64,000 nt of DNA, taken from assembly GCA_011319805.1 (NCBI GenBank), contig SJRY01000111.1, positions 1 to 64,000 on the forward strand, read 5' to 3'. This document shows, one piece after another, positions 11,668 to 23,043 of this stretch. A program made the translations under genes and the position numbers. Source of the DNA: Macrocybe gigantea (Eukaryota; Basidiomycota; Agaricomycetes; Agaricales; Callistosporiaceae). Below the pieces are notes generated by a model, which worked only from the letters and a program-made list of their open reading frames with translations, ran no database searches and was not told the DNA's origin. The first letter of the stretch is position 1. Every line of letters begins with the position of its first letter.

Positions 11668-12243
11668 TGCTATGCAAAACCAAATCTGTGTGCAGGTCAC
11701 TCTAACTAACTGAGAGCAAGAGGCGGGGAGAAGTATGCTAGTATTTAGCCAGCTTGAAGCTGAGTTCTACTATACATGATTTGGCTATTTATATGTTACG
11801 ACTACCAAGCATGGACCACAACTATGTTATCCTCATGTTACGTGCAACCCTCCACCCTAAGTTGAATGAGTAAGGATCCTGCTGCACTCCTCATGGTGTC
11901 CTGCAGAGGCTGCACAATAGCCCTATGCCCTAGTCAGTGCTAACATGTCATTGTTGTAGGGTTGTCTCGAGTCATCACATTGCATCCTGTATGTCATGTT
12001 GCACTTTGTGTCACGTATTCGTCATGTGGTTTTTGAATCACATGCCCATCGTCAAGATAACGATAAGTCCTGAAATCGTAACATTACCCCCCTTTTAGGG
12101 ATTGCATCCTTGCAATCATGTTCTTCTTCCTCGTTATTCTCTTAGTCTTATTTGCACTCGTCCTCCTCTATGATTTTCTGGTTCCGTTGCTGCTGCTATG
12201 CCTGCCAGGCCATGTCCAAGCAGTCCTTGACTTCTTTCAGGTC
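11668..12243 (-). mobile_element. Family B remnant: 3' LTR plus last 160 bp of pol
   Basis: On the minus strand 11,668-12,083 is a decayed copy of the family B LTR (starts TGTTACGATTT, ends GCATAGCA; TATA and the AGCTTCAAGCT segment are still visible). 12,084-12,243 matches the end of the B pol gene, including the Gln/Trp-rich WQAW region and the purine tract before the LTR. It is cut off by the family A LTR at 12,244. Compared with 38.9-39.6 kb it is clearly older. Confidence 0.8.
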
Positions 12244-12563
12244 TGTTAGGCTAGATGAATCTCAAAAGAACTTGGGCAGACTAAGTGCAAGAGTGGTCCT
12301 GAAATGATGGCAAAAGGAATATTAAGCCTAGTGCTACTGGTACATCTGGGAGTCCTTATATACATTACAGTACTCAAGCACGGACCATGGGCTGTGCAAT
12401 GCTGTGGACTGCAGATGAGTAAGACTGGAAGGAGATGACTCAGGATGACTAGGGAAGTGAGATGACTCGATGGCTGCATGCTGCACAGTGTGATGGAGAA
12501 GATAAGGGATATGGGAAAGATAAGATAAGAAATTGAATGGTCCTTTGGGCGATGTCTGTAACA
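12244..12563 (-). repeat. Family A LTR (320 bp), single copy at a junction
   Basis: Complete family A LTR in minus orientation, TGTTAG...TAACA ends. Flanks AGGTC and GTTTC do not form a duplication. The left side is a family B fragment and the right side is family C, so it may mark recombination between LTRs. Confidence 0.85.
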
Positions 12564-13285
12564 GTTTCATCCACTCTCATTTCGAAATTCATGACTTATA
12601 TTTCACTGATACATTCTATGTTCCTTAGATTATTTTCACATTCCATTCTATGACACGTGGCACCAGCTTCGGAATGTTCTTTTACCTACTGTTTCATCTT
12701 TTATGTTCAGATTTCGAACGGACTTACATCTCCCGATGTTTCAGCCACTAAATGACCCTTTCAAAATCATATAATATGTTCTCTCATTCAGTTTCGACTT
12801 CGCCAGTTATTCCGATACTCGAAATCTTCTCATCTATAAAAACCCATGTACTTGGCATTTGTAACACATAGAAAAAGTTACCATCTCAGTCCTTCAGCAG
12901 TCTCGCAGTCTATGGCTCATATGGAGTCCTTGTGTTTTCCGATCCCAAACTGTCACACTCATGTGAAGCCACAATACTTAGTTTCGAAATTAGTGTCTCT
13001 GACTTCGTGTGGAAGTCACTATCGTCAAAACCCTTTTGAAACCCTCACTGAAGCCCTCGATATCGCTCAGGAACTCAGCTAAGTCTACACCACCTTGTCT
13101 TGAAAACCCTGAAATCTGCTCAAAACCATCCATAATCACTACATTCCATTCCCTCTTCACTCTACAGTCTCTCAGATTACTCTGCGACTTGGACAGCTCG
13201 TAGTTTATACAGCCTCAGATAGGGACTGATGCTCCCTTCATTCCACCTTGTTGGTTTGTAGGTTAGTGCTTCCTGATAGTTATCA
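12564..13285 (+). repeat. Probable 5' LTR/leader of C1
   Basis: Non-coding AT-rich stretch with TATAAAAAC at 12,835 and, after TATCA at 13,281-13,285, a TGGAGCCCACTG segment from 13,289 that could be a tRNA-type primer site. No second LTR is available to delimit it, so the ends are inferred. Confidence 0.4.
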
Positions 13286-13699
13286 TTTTGGAGCCCACTG
13301 CAAGGGGCTAGTTCAAGACTTCAAGTAACCCCAATCGCCAACCTTCTACCTCTTCCACTGTTACCTCCCACACCAAGGCAGCCACTCGCAGGAGACAAAC
13401 CCCAGATCCCGAAATCTTCGTTGATCACCTGTTCCATGCTCCTGAGCACCCTCTCCTGAACTTCTTATCTCTCTTCCCGACTCGCTACCTTCATCTCCCG
13501 AACCCTTATCCCCAGCCTCAGTCAAGCAAGAAATGGATTCCGATCTAGAACTCCTTTCAGACCCACTTTTGACACTAGACTCAAGTCCCATCCTTATCAA
13601 CCCAACTCCATTACAGTCCCCTCCTGAAAGAACCCCTTTCTGAAATATTCAACAACTCCATGATCTCCGACAATCAGTTCAAAATCTGTTATCTGGCAT

Positions 13700-15390
13700 G
13701 TCTAACAATGAAACCAACAATCCTGCATCTGGCACTGGTGCCAGTGACCCTGCTCCCACATGGCTGGTGACTATGCCAGCTCATGGCCACTCCACAGCTC
13801 CATGTTTCAATTCCGTGCAGCCCCGTGAGCTCTCCTGATACTTCAGAGAACTCGACCACCTCTTCAGTGATGCTGGAGTCATGGATGATATGCAGAAGAA
13901 GGAGTATGCCATTCGTTATCCCGATTTTATGACTTCCGAGCTTTGGGAAAGCCTTCCAGAGTTCAAAGGTCACCCTTATGCCAATTTCCGAGATGCCATT
14001 CAGCATCTCTACCCTGGAGCTGAAGACAAACATTGCTATAACATGGGTGATTTAGACTGGCTCATTGGTGAAACCAGTCGCCTCAGCATCAGGACCCACA
14101 AACAGCTTGCAGAATATTACCGCAAATTTTACACTATCACGAAGTATCTAGTTGACAAAGAAGAGATGTCAGCCAAAGAGCAAGCTAGGGCCTATGAACG
14201 TGCTTTTCCCATGGATTTACAAGCCAAAGTCCAAGATTGCCTCGAAGTCAAGTTCCCAGATTACGATCCCTATTTTACCCACTCGCTTGTCGATATACAA
14301 GATGCCGCAGCCTATGTTTTTAAATGAGAAGAACAGCCCAGAACTTCATTGGTCCGTTACCAGTCCATAGCCCCTGCAACCTGAAGTACTTCAGCTGCTC
14401 CCGAAGCCCCTGTAAAACAGGAGGACCTTAACACCATCCTTGCAAGCATGACTCAAAATATCACAACCAGGATCAGCGATGTTCTCATTAAGTTTATGCA
14501 GGCACAAGCCAATACTGGAGGCTTCTGACCCCATGCTCCCAGAAACTGTCCTGAGGGTTGTCACTTCTGCAGTAAATCCGATTGTCAGATTAGGGACTGT
14601 GAGATGGCCAAGAATTATATTTGCGAAGGCCTTATCCGCCATGATTTCAATGGACAAATCACACTCCTGATGCAGGCCAAAATTCCAAGAGCTATTCGAG
14701 GTGCCACTATGCAGGAATGTGTCAATGAATATTATAGGCAGTATCCTAATGAGTGACCATGTGGAATCATTACCTCCAATGCAGACACCACCGGCCAAAT
14801 GCTCCTTTCCATCGCAACTTATAGTCCTACAGAGAATCCCATAGTCCTGAGCGACTCCGCCTATGCTTATGCTGTAAATCCCGCTGCCAGTATCCAGGTC
14901 AATGACCGCCTGTCTGATATCCAAGAATGTATCCATCAGTTAAATCTCGAAGCCCAAGTCCTCGCCAACCGCCACACCATTATGGATCATGTCGAAATCA
15001 CCCACAGAGGTCCACCTCACACAGTCCGCTGAGTCAATCCTGAAACTCCTGCAGTTGCTTCTTCACCTCAAAATCCAGACCCATCCCCAGGTCAGCCGCC
15101 GAATCCTGAGGCCAGTACTTCAGCATCAAAAGGTAAAGAAAAGGATGTATCCCCAGTTCCTTCATCACAGACTCTTCCTGAGAATACCCAGGCTGAAACC
15201 ATCCATCATGAGGGACCCATCCATCCCTTCCATGATGTTCCTAAAGTTCGTTACGCTCCTCCCACCACTCGAAACTTTGCAGCTCCCACCCCAGTAGCCA
15301 AACCAACTAACAAGGACCCCTCGAAACAACCCATCTACAAGAATGTTTTCCCTGTCATTGATAAGAAGCATGCAGATGAAGTCTTCGAAA
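13700..15390 (+). pseudogene. Family C gag (broken)
   Basis: Capsid-like Gag of family C. The clearest open part is 13,881-14,327, with DMQKKEYAIRYPDFMTSELW, GHPYANFRDAIQHLYPGAED, a TRxSIRTHKQLAEYY-type block and YFTHSLVDIQDAAAYVFK. Downstream the frame is repeatedly interrupted, but Cys/His-type zinc knuckle remains and Pro/Ser-rich linker can be followed to about 15,390. The same protein is encoded in C2 (60.2-61.9 kb, minus), which confirms the reading. Stop codons and one-base indels make this copy non-functional. Confidence 0.7.
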
Positions 15391-15957
15391 CCATTTTGAA
15401 AGGCACCACTCAAATCTCCAACAAGGCCCTCCTTTCCCTTTCCCCCGAAATCAGATCAAAGATGCATGAGCTTGTCACTCCAAAATGGGTAGTTAACAAG
15501 ACCAACCCCATTGCAGTCATGTCCCAGGAGTGCAGCATTCCTGAACCTGTGTTTCTAGCTACTATCGAGGAGATCCCTGATGAAGATACCACCCTGCCGA
15601 AATCAATCAACCTTAATGAACTCCCTTTTGGCATTGCAAATTCCAACGCTGCTACATATGGACAAGCTGCACCACTGAGGGGCACTACCATCATCGAAGA
15701 CCTGATTTCAACCTACATTTCGAGCATGAGCCATGACCAGATCAATCCCGAATGCCTCATTATAGCCAAAGAAAGTCATGCCCTTCACTCTATCACATGT
15801 CTCATCGATTATCAAGACTATGTTGAATGTGTCATTGATCCCAGATCCCAAATTATAGCCATGTCTGATGCAGGATGTCACAAGCTCGGGATTGCATATG
15901 ACCCTACCATCTGCCTTGATATGCAGTCAGCCAATGGCGAAATCAACAAATCGCTTG

Positions 15958-16277
15958 TGTTACAGACGCCGCTCAAAGGACTATTCATTTTCTTATCTTA
16001 TCTTTCCCACATCCCTTATCTCCCCCATCATGCTGCGCAGCGCGCAGCCATCGAGTCATCTCACTTCCCTAGTCATCCTGAGTCATCTCCTTCCAGTCTT
16101 ACTCGTCCGCAGTCCACAGCATTGCGCAGCCCATGGTCCGTGCTCGAGTACTGTAGTGTATATAAGGACTCCCAGATGTACCAGTAACGCTAGGCTTAAT
16201 ATTCCTTTTGCCATCATCTCAAGACCACTCTCGCACTTAGTCTGCCCGAGTCCTTCTGAGATTCGTCTAGCCTAACA
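15958..16277 (+). repeat. A1 5' LTR
   Basis: 320 bp, TGTTACAG...CCTAACA. TATATAA at 16,159-16,165; the segment AGGCTTAATAT at 16,192-16,202 is the predicted transcript start. Confidence 0.95.
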
Positions 16278-16279
16278 AG

Positions 16280-16290
16280 ATATTAAGCCT
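16280..16290 (+). promoter_or_regulatory. Self-primer binding site of A1
   Basis: ATATTAAGCCT, two bases after the LTR, is the exact reverse complement of AGGCTTAATAT in the LTR, 33 nt downstream of the TATA box. This is the arrangement expected for Tf1-type self-priming. Confidence 0.7.
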
Positions 16291-16320
16291 CGTCGAGACT
16301 CGCTCAGACTCACACACACC

Positions 16321-16966
16321 ACGTCACGCTTTATCAAAGACTTGATCAACATTCGACGACAAGCGGTCGCCGACCCAGCGAGCACTAGCACGAGCGACGA
16401 GAGCACTTGGCTCAGAGAAGTAGACCAGACATTGCAGTCCACGCCATTCGCAGAGACAGTCCACGCCACCCGCAGAGACACTAGCAATCCAAACAAACGA
16501 AAGAGAGAGCGCACACCTACACCAAGTAGCGACGACGAAGAACAGGCATTTCTGAGAGAGTTTGCCTTCACCACCACAGACGAGCCCGCTGAATCCTCAG
16601 CGAAGGAGCAGCACAACTCATTGCAGAACTCTTCCTAGAGGAGAATACGGGATAAGCCCAGAAGAGCTGTGGTCAGACCAGAATCTTCTTGCCGAAGAAG
16701 AGGACGAACCCATCCGCAAGAAAACGAGAGAAGAACGAACACAAGCCCGAGATTTTAGGCGACAACAGATCGAGAACTATAATCGCCGAACACAGGAGGA
16801 AGACATACTGATACAGAGAGGGCACGACGCACAGAGCGTACGACAGAACCAACGAGAACGACACCAGAGTCAAGGACACACAGGAACGAAACCACGAATC
16901 CCTTCAGAGGACCAATCCGCCGAAGCACTGCATAAGGAGAGAATCGCACCACCGTGGCGAAAGTAA
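16321..16966 (+). CDS. Family A ORF1 (pre-gag), frame broken in A1
   Basis: Unknown acidic/basic hydrophilic protein of about 215 aa upstream of gag. It reads FIKDLINIRRQAVADPAS, NPNKRKRERTPTPSSDDEE, then GISPEELWSDQNLLAEEEDE and a charged helical tail. It ends in TAA that overlaps the start region of gag by 13 nt. In A1 two one-base deletions (near 16,593 and 16,636) break it; A4 keeps the middle open. The start is ACG in A1 but ATG in A3 (48,342). It may simply be the N-terminal part of Gag reached by a frameshift, or a separate protein. Confidence 0.55.
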
Positions 16967-18096
16967 GCAACAGCGACTGGGACGAATACTATCGGTGGAG
17001 GGAGCGAAAAGGACTACCAAAGACAACCGGACCAACCGCCGCAGAGTGGGCCGATTTTGAACAAGCTTGTAGAATCGCAGGAGTCGACCTAGACTACTGG
17101 AAAGAACAGAGAGAGGAGCGAAGACAGAAACAGCTCCAAGAACAGCAAGCCCAAGTACAAGCACAGCAGACCCAAGAACAACAGATCCAGGAACAGGAAG
17201 ACCAAGACCAAGAGAACGACGAAGAAAACCCCCAAAGGATGACGACAGAATACAAGGGAATCATCGCCGACCCGAAATCCTTTACAGGAGATCGAACATC
17301 CTTCGATATTTGGTGGAGAAAGATGAAACTCTACATAACCGCACATGGAGACCTCACGGATACACAGAAGATTGGAGCGGTCCTGTCTAGAATGACCGAC
17401 GGACCCGGAGCCCATTGGGCATCAAAGAAGATCGACACCACTACAAACCAAAGCACATGGGCCGACTTCATAACCGAGATAGAGACACGATTCAGCAATG
17501 TCATGTCGCCATCACAAGCAGGAAGCAAACTATTCAACATCAGACAGGGAAACCGACCCATCGACGAATTTCTGGATGAATTCGTAGACCTCGCAGGGAA
17601 AGCAGGAATGACAGGAACAGCCCCTCGTTTCCTACTCGAGAAGAGCTTAAACCGAAGGACAGCAGAAGCCGTACACTCAATCTCCACACTTCCAACAGAT
17701 GGAGATGAATATATCAAGACAGTTCGAGCGATTGGACGAAACATCGATGAACACAGAAATGTGATGAGAGGAGAATTCACAAGCAATCAGCGCAAGGCCG
17801 GAAATCCAAGCCGAGGAGCAGGACAGGCCATGGAAGTCGACAAAGTACGAAGCAACAACTGCTTCAACTGCAATAAACCAGGACACATCTCACGAAACTG
17901 CCCGGAACCACGAAAAGGAGCAGCAAATGTCACATGTTTCAACTGTGGCTTAAAGGGACACTATGCACGAAACTGCAAGAAGAAGAAGAAAGGAAAATCC
18001 CGGGTCAGAGAAGTGAAAGAAGAAGAAGGAGAGGACGAAGAAGACAAGGATGAAGAAAGCTCTGACAAAGAGGGTTTTGCCGAAGGGTCCGACTAG
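16954..18096 (+). CDS. Family A Gag (A1), 380 aa
   Basis: Structural Gag of a Ty3/Gypsy chromovirus. The N-terminus reads SNSDWDEYYRWRERKG, followed by a Gln-rich coiled segment, the capsid retrotrans_gag region (FDIWWRKMKLYITAHGDLTD; RFSNVMSPSQAG; PIDEFLDEFVDLAGKAG), and two CCHC zinc knuckles: [14 protein letters not shown] and [15 protein letters not shown] Lys run and an acidic tail close it. The frame is open from a GTG at 16,954 (ATG in A3 at 48,978). Gag ends at TAG 18,094, with the slippery heptamer 16-22 nt before it. Confidence 0.85.
   Translation: MAKVSNSDWDEYYRWRERKGLPKTTGPTAAEWADFEQACRIAGVDLDYWKEQREERRQKQLQEQQAQVQAQQTQEQQIQEQEDQDQENDEENPQRMTTEYKGIIADPKSFTGDRTSFDIWWRKMKLYITAHGDLTDTQKIGAVLSRMTDGPGAHWASKKIDTTTNQSTWADFITEIETRFSNVMSPSQAGSKLFNIRQGNRPIDEFLDEFVDLAGKAGMTGTAPRFLLEKSLNRRTAEAVHSISTLPTDGDEYIKTVRAIGRNIDEHRNVMRGEFTSNQRKAGNPSRGAGQAMEVDKVRSNNCFNCNKPGHISRNCPEPRKGAANVTCFNCGLKGHYARNCKKKKKGKSRVREVKEEEGEDEEDKDEESSDKEGFAEGSD
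18072..18078 (+). promoter_or_regulatory. Probable -1 ribosomal frameshift heptamer, family A
   Basis: GGGTTTT, read as G GGT TTT in the gag frame, just upstream of the gag stop. Protease-pol is in the -1 frame in A1 and A3. Same heptamer at 50,096-50,102 (A3) and, on the minus strand, 41,296-41,302 (A2). Confidence 0.65.
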
Positions 18097-21000
18097 GAGG
18101 TGCTAAATCGCGACCCATACAACTGAAACAGACTCGCTTCGATACCGGATGTAGATCATCCCATACTCTGAAATACACCATTCCTGCCAAGCGATCTGAA
18201 GCACCAAGAAAAACCATCCAAGGGGACAAACCACCAAAGAGGAAAGAGCTCGCAGTACCAGCGAGGATACGAACACGAAAAGGAATCGCAACGATAACAC
18301 CAGAAGTCGATAGCGGAGCGGATAGGACCTGCATCAACACCGCGATAGTAGCAAAAACAGGACTGAAGACACGACGAATCAAGAAGATTCCCATCATAAA
18401 TGCAGACGGATCACCCAATCGTCAGAAAACAGCAGACCGAGTAGCGGAGGTCCACATCGACATTAAAGGACACAAGGAGCATATGGAAGCCATCGTACTC
18501 GATATCGGAAAAACCGACATGCTACTAGGACATGACTGGCTTGTCTACCACAACCCAACAATCAAATGGAGGACAGGAGAGATTGTCTTCGATAGATGCC
18601 CAAAACGTGCAAAATAAACCACCAGACGATCAAGATACAGAAGGTGGCTGAACCAGCGAAAACCACAGCCAGCGACAAGACAGGAACCCAGATACCCCCA
18701 TATCTGATCAGATTCAAACACCTCTTCAAGGAGAAGAACTTTGATCGCTTACCAGACCACAAAGAATGGGACCATGAAATAAACTTAACGAAGGATGCAC
18801 CCAAAACGATACCGAGCAAGGTCTACCCGATGACACAGAAAGAGCTAGAGGAACTAGATGCCTTCGTCGAAGAAGGATTACGAACAGGAAAAATACGCCC
18901 ATCGAAATCACCTTACGCAGCACCCTGCTTCTTTCGCAATAAGAAGGATGGAAGCAAGCGACTCATCCAAGACTACCGGGAAATAAACAAATATACGGTC
19001 AAGGACAAGTTTCCACTACCACGCATCAGCGAGCTCCTCGACGTACTACAAGGAGCAAAGTACTTTAGCAAGATCGATATTATCTGGGGGTACAATAACG
19101 TGCGCATCCGGAAAGGGGACGAATGGAAGGCAGCCTTCCTAACAGCAAGAGGACTCTTCGAACCGACAGTCATGTATTTTGGGCAGTGCAACGCACCAGG
19201 CACTTTTAGCCGAATGATGGCGAGCCTCTTCCAAGACCAAATACGAAGAAGAGTGTGCATAATCTATATGGATGACATTATAATCATCGGACGAACACGA
19301 GAGGAACTCCAAAAGAACACCATAGAAGTCATGGAAATACTGAACAAGAACGACCTATTCATCAAAGGACCGAAATGCGTCTGGGAATCATCGAAAGTCC
19401 CAGTACTAGGATACATCGTAGGAGAAGGGAAGGTAGAAATGGAACCAGAAAAGATCACAGCCGTACAATCCTGGCCAACCCCAAAGACGAAGAAAGAACT
19501 ACAAAAGTTCTTGGGATTCACGAACTTTTACCGACGATTCATCAAGGGATATGCAAAGGTCGCTAAACCCCTGACGGAGTTGACTGGAAACAAAACATTC
19601 CAGTGGACAGACAAGCAACAAGGCGCTTTCAAAGAACTGATCCAACATATAACCTCAGCACCCATTCTAGCACTACCACAGACAGAAGGAAAATTCCGAG
19701 TCGAAACGGACGCCTCAGGATATGCCATTGGAGCGGTACTATCACAACAGCAGAAAGGACTATGGCATCCGATTGCATTCATTTCGAGATGCATGACCCC
19801 AGCAGAGCAAAACTACGAAATCTACGACAAGGAACTTCTTGCGATAATGGTCGCACTAAAGACATGGAGACAATACCTCCTCGAAGCTCGAGAGAAGTTC
19901 GAAATATTGACGGATCACAAAACCTATCATACTTCCGGAAGCCGCAGCGACTCAATTCGAGACAGATTGGCTGGTACCTGAAATTACAGGAATACGACTA
20001 CGAACTACGACACGTACCAGGAAAGGCGAATGGAAAAGCGGATGTCCTGTCACGAATGGCAGGATATGAAGAAAACCTAGCAGAGAAGGACGACATACAA
20101 ATGATCAAAGAAGCAGCATTCATTCGACATCTGGAAGAGAATAATGAACGAGACTTCGAATTTATGATGTTCGAGGACGAACACCCACAGAAAGAAGAAG
20201 CAGAAAATAACGAAACAATACAAACAAGAGGAATCACGATGATCGAATCCTCAAGGATAGAACAAATTCGACAATGCGCACGAAGGGAAACGATCGTAAC
20301 AACAGGACTGAAGGAAAAACCACACTGGTTCACAGAAGACGACCACATCGTATATGTAGGAGGGAAAATCTATGTTCCTCCAGACAACAAACTGAAGGAA
20401 AACATCATGTTTGAACACCACGACACACCCATCGGAGGACACCCAGGGCAATACCGCATGCACGAGCTCATAAGCCGCACCTATTGGTGGCCATCAATGC
20501 TGACAGACATCAAGAAGTATGTCAATGGATGCGAAACATGTCAGCGAAACAAAATCATCCGACAAAAGAAACACGCACCCCTGCACCCGCACGAAGTCCC
20601 ACAACAACCATGGGAAGATATCGGAGTAGATCTCATAGGACCGCTACCCAGCTCGAACGGCTTTAACGCCATCGCCGCAGTCACAGACCGCCTGACCAAG
20701 ATGATCCACCTAGTTCCCACAAAGACCGAACTCACAGCAGAGGTCTCGCACGACTATACCGAGACAACGTGTGGCGGCTTCATGGAATTCCACGAAAGAT
20801 CATCAGTGATCGAGGACCCCAGTTCGCAGCACGATTCATGACAGCACTTCTAAAATTACTCGGAACAAAGCAAAACCTATCAACGGCCTATCACCCACAG
20901 ACAGATGGACAGGCGGAGCGATCCCACCAAGAAACGGAAGCCTTCCTCAGAAGCTTCACAAACAACCTACAGGACGATTGGGCAGAATGGATAGCAATTG

Positions 21001-21718
21001 CAGAGTACCAATACAATGACAAAGCACACCAGGGAACGAAGGAGACACCATTCTACCTCAACTATGGAATGCACCCCTGGAAGGGAGAGCCGCAGACGAC
21101 AGAAGGGAATAACCCCGCAGCAAAAGACTTCGTCAAAAGAATGAGCCAAATACGAAAGGAAGCAAATGCCGCGCTGCAATATGCACAAACACGAGCCAAA
21201 GACAATTACGATGCGAGACGAAACCTGCCCGTGAATACAAGAAAGGAGATAGAGTATGGCTAGAAGCCACCAATATCACAGTCAATCGACCATCAAAGAA
21301 GTTATCGGCACTCCGATACGGACCGTTCAAGGTGGTTGAAAAGAAAGGAGCCTCGGCATATCGCCTGGAACTCCCAGCATCATGGCAGCTGATACACCCC
21401 GTGTTCAATGAAACACTGCTCACGCCTTACAAAGGACCCCGTTTCAAGATACAAGAGCGACCATCACCACCACCCCCTGAAATCATAAATGATGAAGAAG
21501 AGTACGAGATAGAAGAGATCCTAAAAAGGAAGAAACAAGGGAAGGGGACACTATTCCTGGTCAAATGGAAAGGATACGGACACGAAGAGAACACATGGAT
21601 CAAAGAGAAGGAGCTGGGGAATGCGCAGCAAGCTCTAGACCACTTCCTAAAGAAGACTGCGAACCAGGATAAAAGGATCACGACAAGAGGGAAGAAGACC
21701 AAAAATCGCACTTCATGA
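18079..21718 (+). CDS. Family A Pol (A1): protease, RT, RNase H, integrase, chromodomain
   Basis: Polyprotein in the -1 frame to gag. Protease: ITPEVDSGADRTCIN (18,300s) and DMLLGHDWLVYHNP. RT: IRPSKSPYAAPCFFRNKKDG, FSKIDIIWGYNNVRI, active-site IYMDDIIII at about 19,262. RNase H: ETDASGYAIGAVLSQ with EIYDKELLAI and LTDHK. Integrase: zinc finger HHDTPIGGHPGQ with CETCQRN, core Asp in VDLIGPLP, second Asp region, and Glu in TDGQAERSHQETEAFL; a GPF motif follows. Chromodomain: EEYEIEEILKRKKQGKGT and LVKWKGYGHEENTWIKEKEL (21,490-21,660). Five one-base deletions (near 18,600, 19,917, 20,745, 21,228 and in the linker) break the frame against A3, which is intact at each of these points. Targets heterochromatin if functional, as inferred from the chromodomain. 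Confidence 0.88.
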
Positions 21719-22113
21719 CCACCAACGCCCCCATCAGCATCGACAGCAGCGAGGGCAGCCGCGCACCTACCCCCAACCGCCCAAGCGACCTCGAGAATCT
21801 GGCAAGGATTCTCAATGCTAGCGACTACATGGACCCCCTCGCCATCACACTCGGCGCATATATGCGCTATGTTATGACCGTCCGCACGCACCTCTGGACC
21901 GGGAGAACCCCTGATGGGACCGGCCCCACTGCAGCTGAACGTATCGCGCTTCGCGAAGCAATGGAAATGCTTCGCACAGAAAACCGGCGGCTTAAACTCC
22001 TCGCCACCACACTCCACCACATTCGCGCCTATAATGAAGAGCTCATTCATACATGGGCCCCGCGTGCCGCGACCGCCTGGGAGACCAATACTGGGTGGGG
22101 ACAGCTGGACTAA
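21715..22113 (+). CDS. Family A ORF3, extra ORF after pol (132 aa)
   Basis: Unknown protein. Its ATG overlaps the pol stop as ATGA (21,715-21,718), which suggests reinitiation. Sequence blocks: NAPISIDSSEGSRAPTPNRP, ILNASDYMDPLAITLGAYM, and a helical stretch ERIALREAMEMLRTENRRL that could be a short coiled coil, ending WETNTGWGQLD. No signal peptide or membrane span, so it is not an obvious envelope protein. The same ORF is found at the same place, with the same length of 399 nt, in A2 (24,365-24,763, minus) and with a C-run deletion in A3 (53,743-54,140). Confidence 0.75.
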   Translation: MTTNAPISIDSSEGSRAPTPNRPSDLENLARILNASDYMDPLAITLGAYMRYVMTVRTHLWTGRTPDGTGPTAAERIALREAMEMLRTENRRLKLLATTLHHIRAYNEELIHTWAPRAATAWETNTGWGQLD

Positions 22114-22150
22114 GGTTTTTCGCGAGGACGCGAATCTAAAGAGAGGGTGA

Positions 22151-22470
22151 TGTTACAGACGCCGCCCAAAGGACTATTCATTTTCTTATCTTATCTTTCC
22201 CACATCCCTTATCTCCCCCATCATGCTGCGCAGCGCGCAGCCATCGAGTCATCTCACTTCCCTAGTCATCCTGAGTCATCTCCTTCCAGTCTTACTCATC
22301 CGCAGTCCACAGCATTGCGCAGCCCATGGTCCGTGCTCGAGTACTGTAGTGTATATAAGGACTCCCAGATGTACCAGTAACGCTAGGCTTAATATTCCTT
22401 TTGCCATCATCTCAAGACCACTCTCGCACTTAGTCTGCCCGAGTCCTTCTGAGATTCGTCTAGCCTAACA
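22151..22470 (+). repeat. A1 3' LTR
   Basis: 320 bp, differs from the 5' LTR at about two positions. Followed by the GCTTG duplication. Confidence 0.95.
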
Positions 22471-23043
22471 GCTTGGATTATCCTGAAACATCCCGGTTAC
22501 TATTAACGAAATCACCCTCTATGTCCAAATCCATATATTGCCTAACCCCACCTATGATATCCTCCTTGGTCACCCCTTTGACATCTTAACTGAATCTCTC
22601 ATCAAGAACTACCAGAACAAGGATCAAACCATCACAATACATGATCCCAACACCAACAGACATACTACGATCCCAACTCAGCCCCATGGCAAACTGAAAT
22701 ACATGATGCCAGAAAAGAAGACTGTTGCAGTGGATTTTTTTCACAGATAGAGGACACATTAGCTGACGGCGATTATGCTTTCATTGTTTCCTCGAACAAA
22801 ACTCAAGACAATTTGGACCTTTGCCTTGATTACTATGCCCAGGTTCCTGCTCCCAATCCTGTTTCTAATTCCGCTTCTGATACATCCATTTCAGATTATC
22901 TTTCATTCTTATACCTTTCGGCCTGTGATACTTCCATTTCCCTGATTTCAGCTTTACTGTATGAGTCTAGTGATCATCCAACATGACCTCAGATGCAATT
23001 TCAGAGTGGTTTTAACACCACAAACACTTCCTCTTCTGATTTT

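Larger units (their letters stand above)
15958..22470 (+). mobile_element. Family A chromovirus, copy A1 (complete, 6,513 bp, young)
   Basis: Full Ty3/Gypsy chromovirus: 5' LTR, self-primer site, ORF1, gag, protease, RT-RNase H, integrase with chromodomain, ORF3, purine tract AAAGAGAGGGTGA, 3' LTR. The two 320-bp LTRs differ at about two positions, and the element is flanked by a perfect 5-bp GCTTG duplication (15,953-15,957 and 22,471-22,475). It is inserted in C1. It lacks the TGA-type decay of the other copies; its frames are broken mainly by one-base deletions relative to A3 and A4. Confidence 0.95.
15396..22750 (+). pseudogene. Family C aspartic protease region, split by insertion of A1
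   Basis: 15,396-15,957 and 22,471-22,750 form one reading unit. The first part contains the retropepsin-like segment CVIDPRSQIIAMSDAGCHKL (IDPGSQII in C2); the second contains NPTYDILLGHPFDILTESL. A1 is inserted in the codon run NKSLG with a 5-bp GCTTG duplication. In C2 the same sequence is uninterrupted. Confidence 0.75.

Noticed and set aside
12239..12568. Solo LTR with target duplication at 12,244-12,563
   Set aside because: Flanks AGGTC and GTTTC differ, and the two sides belong to different elements.
21715..22113. ORF3 as an envelope gene
   Set aside because: No signal peptide, transmembrane segment or Cys pattern is visible; only the position is envelope-like.
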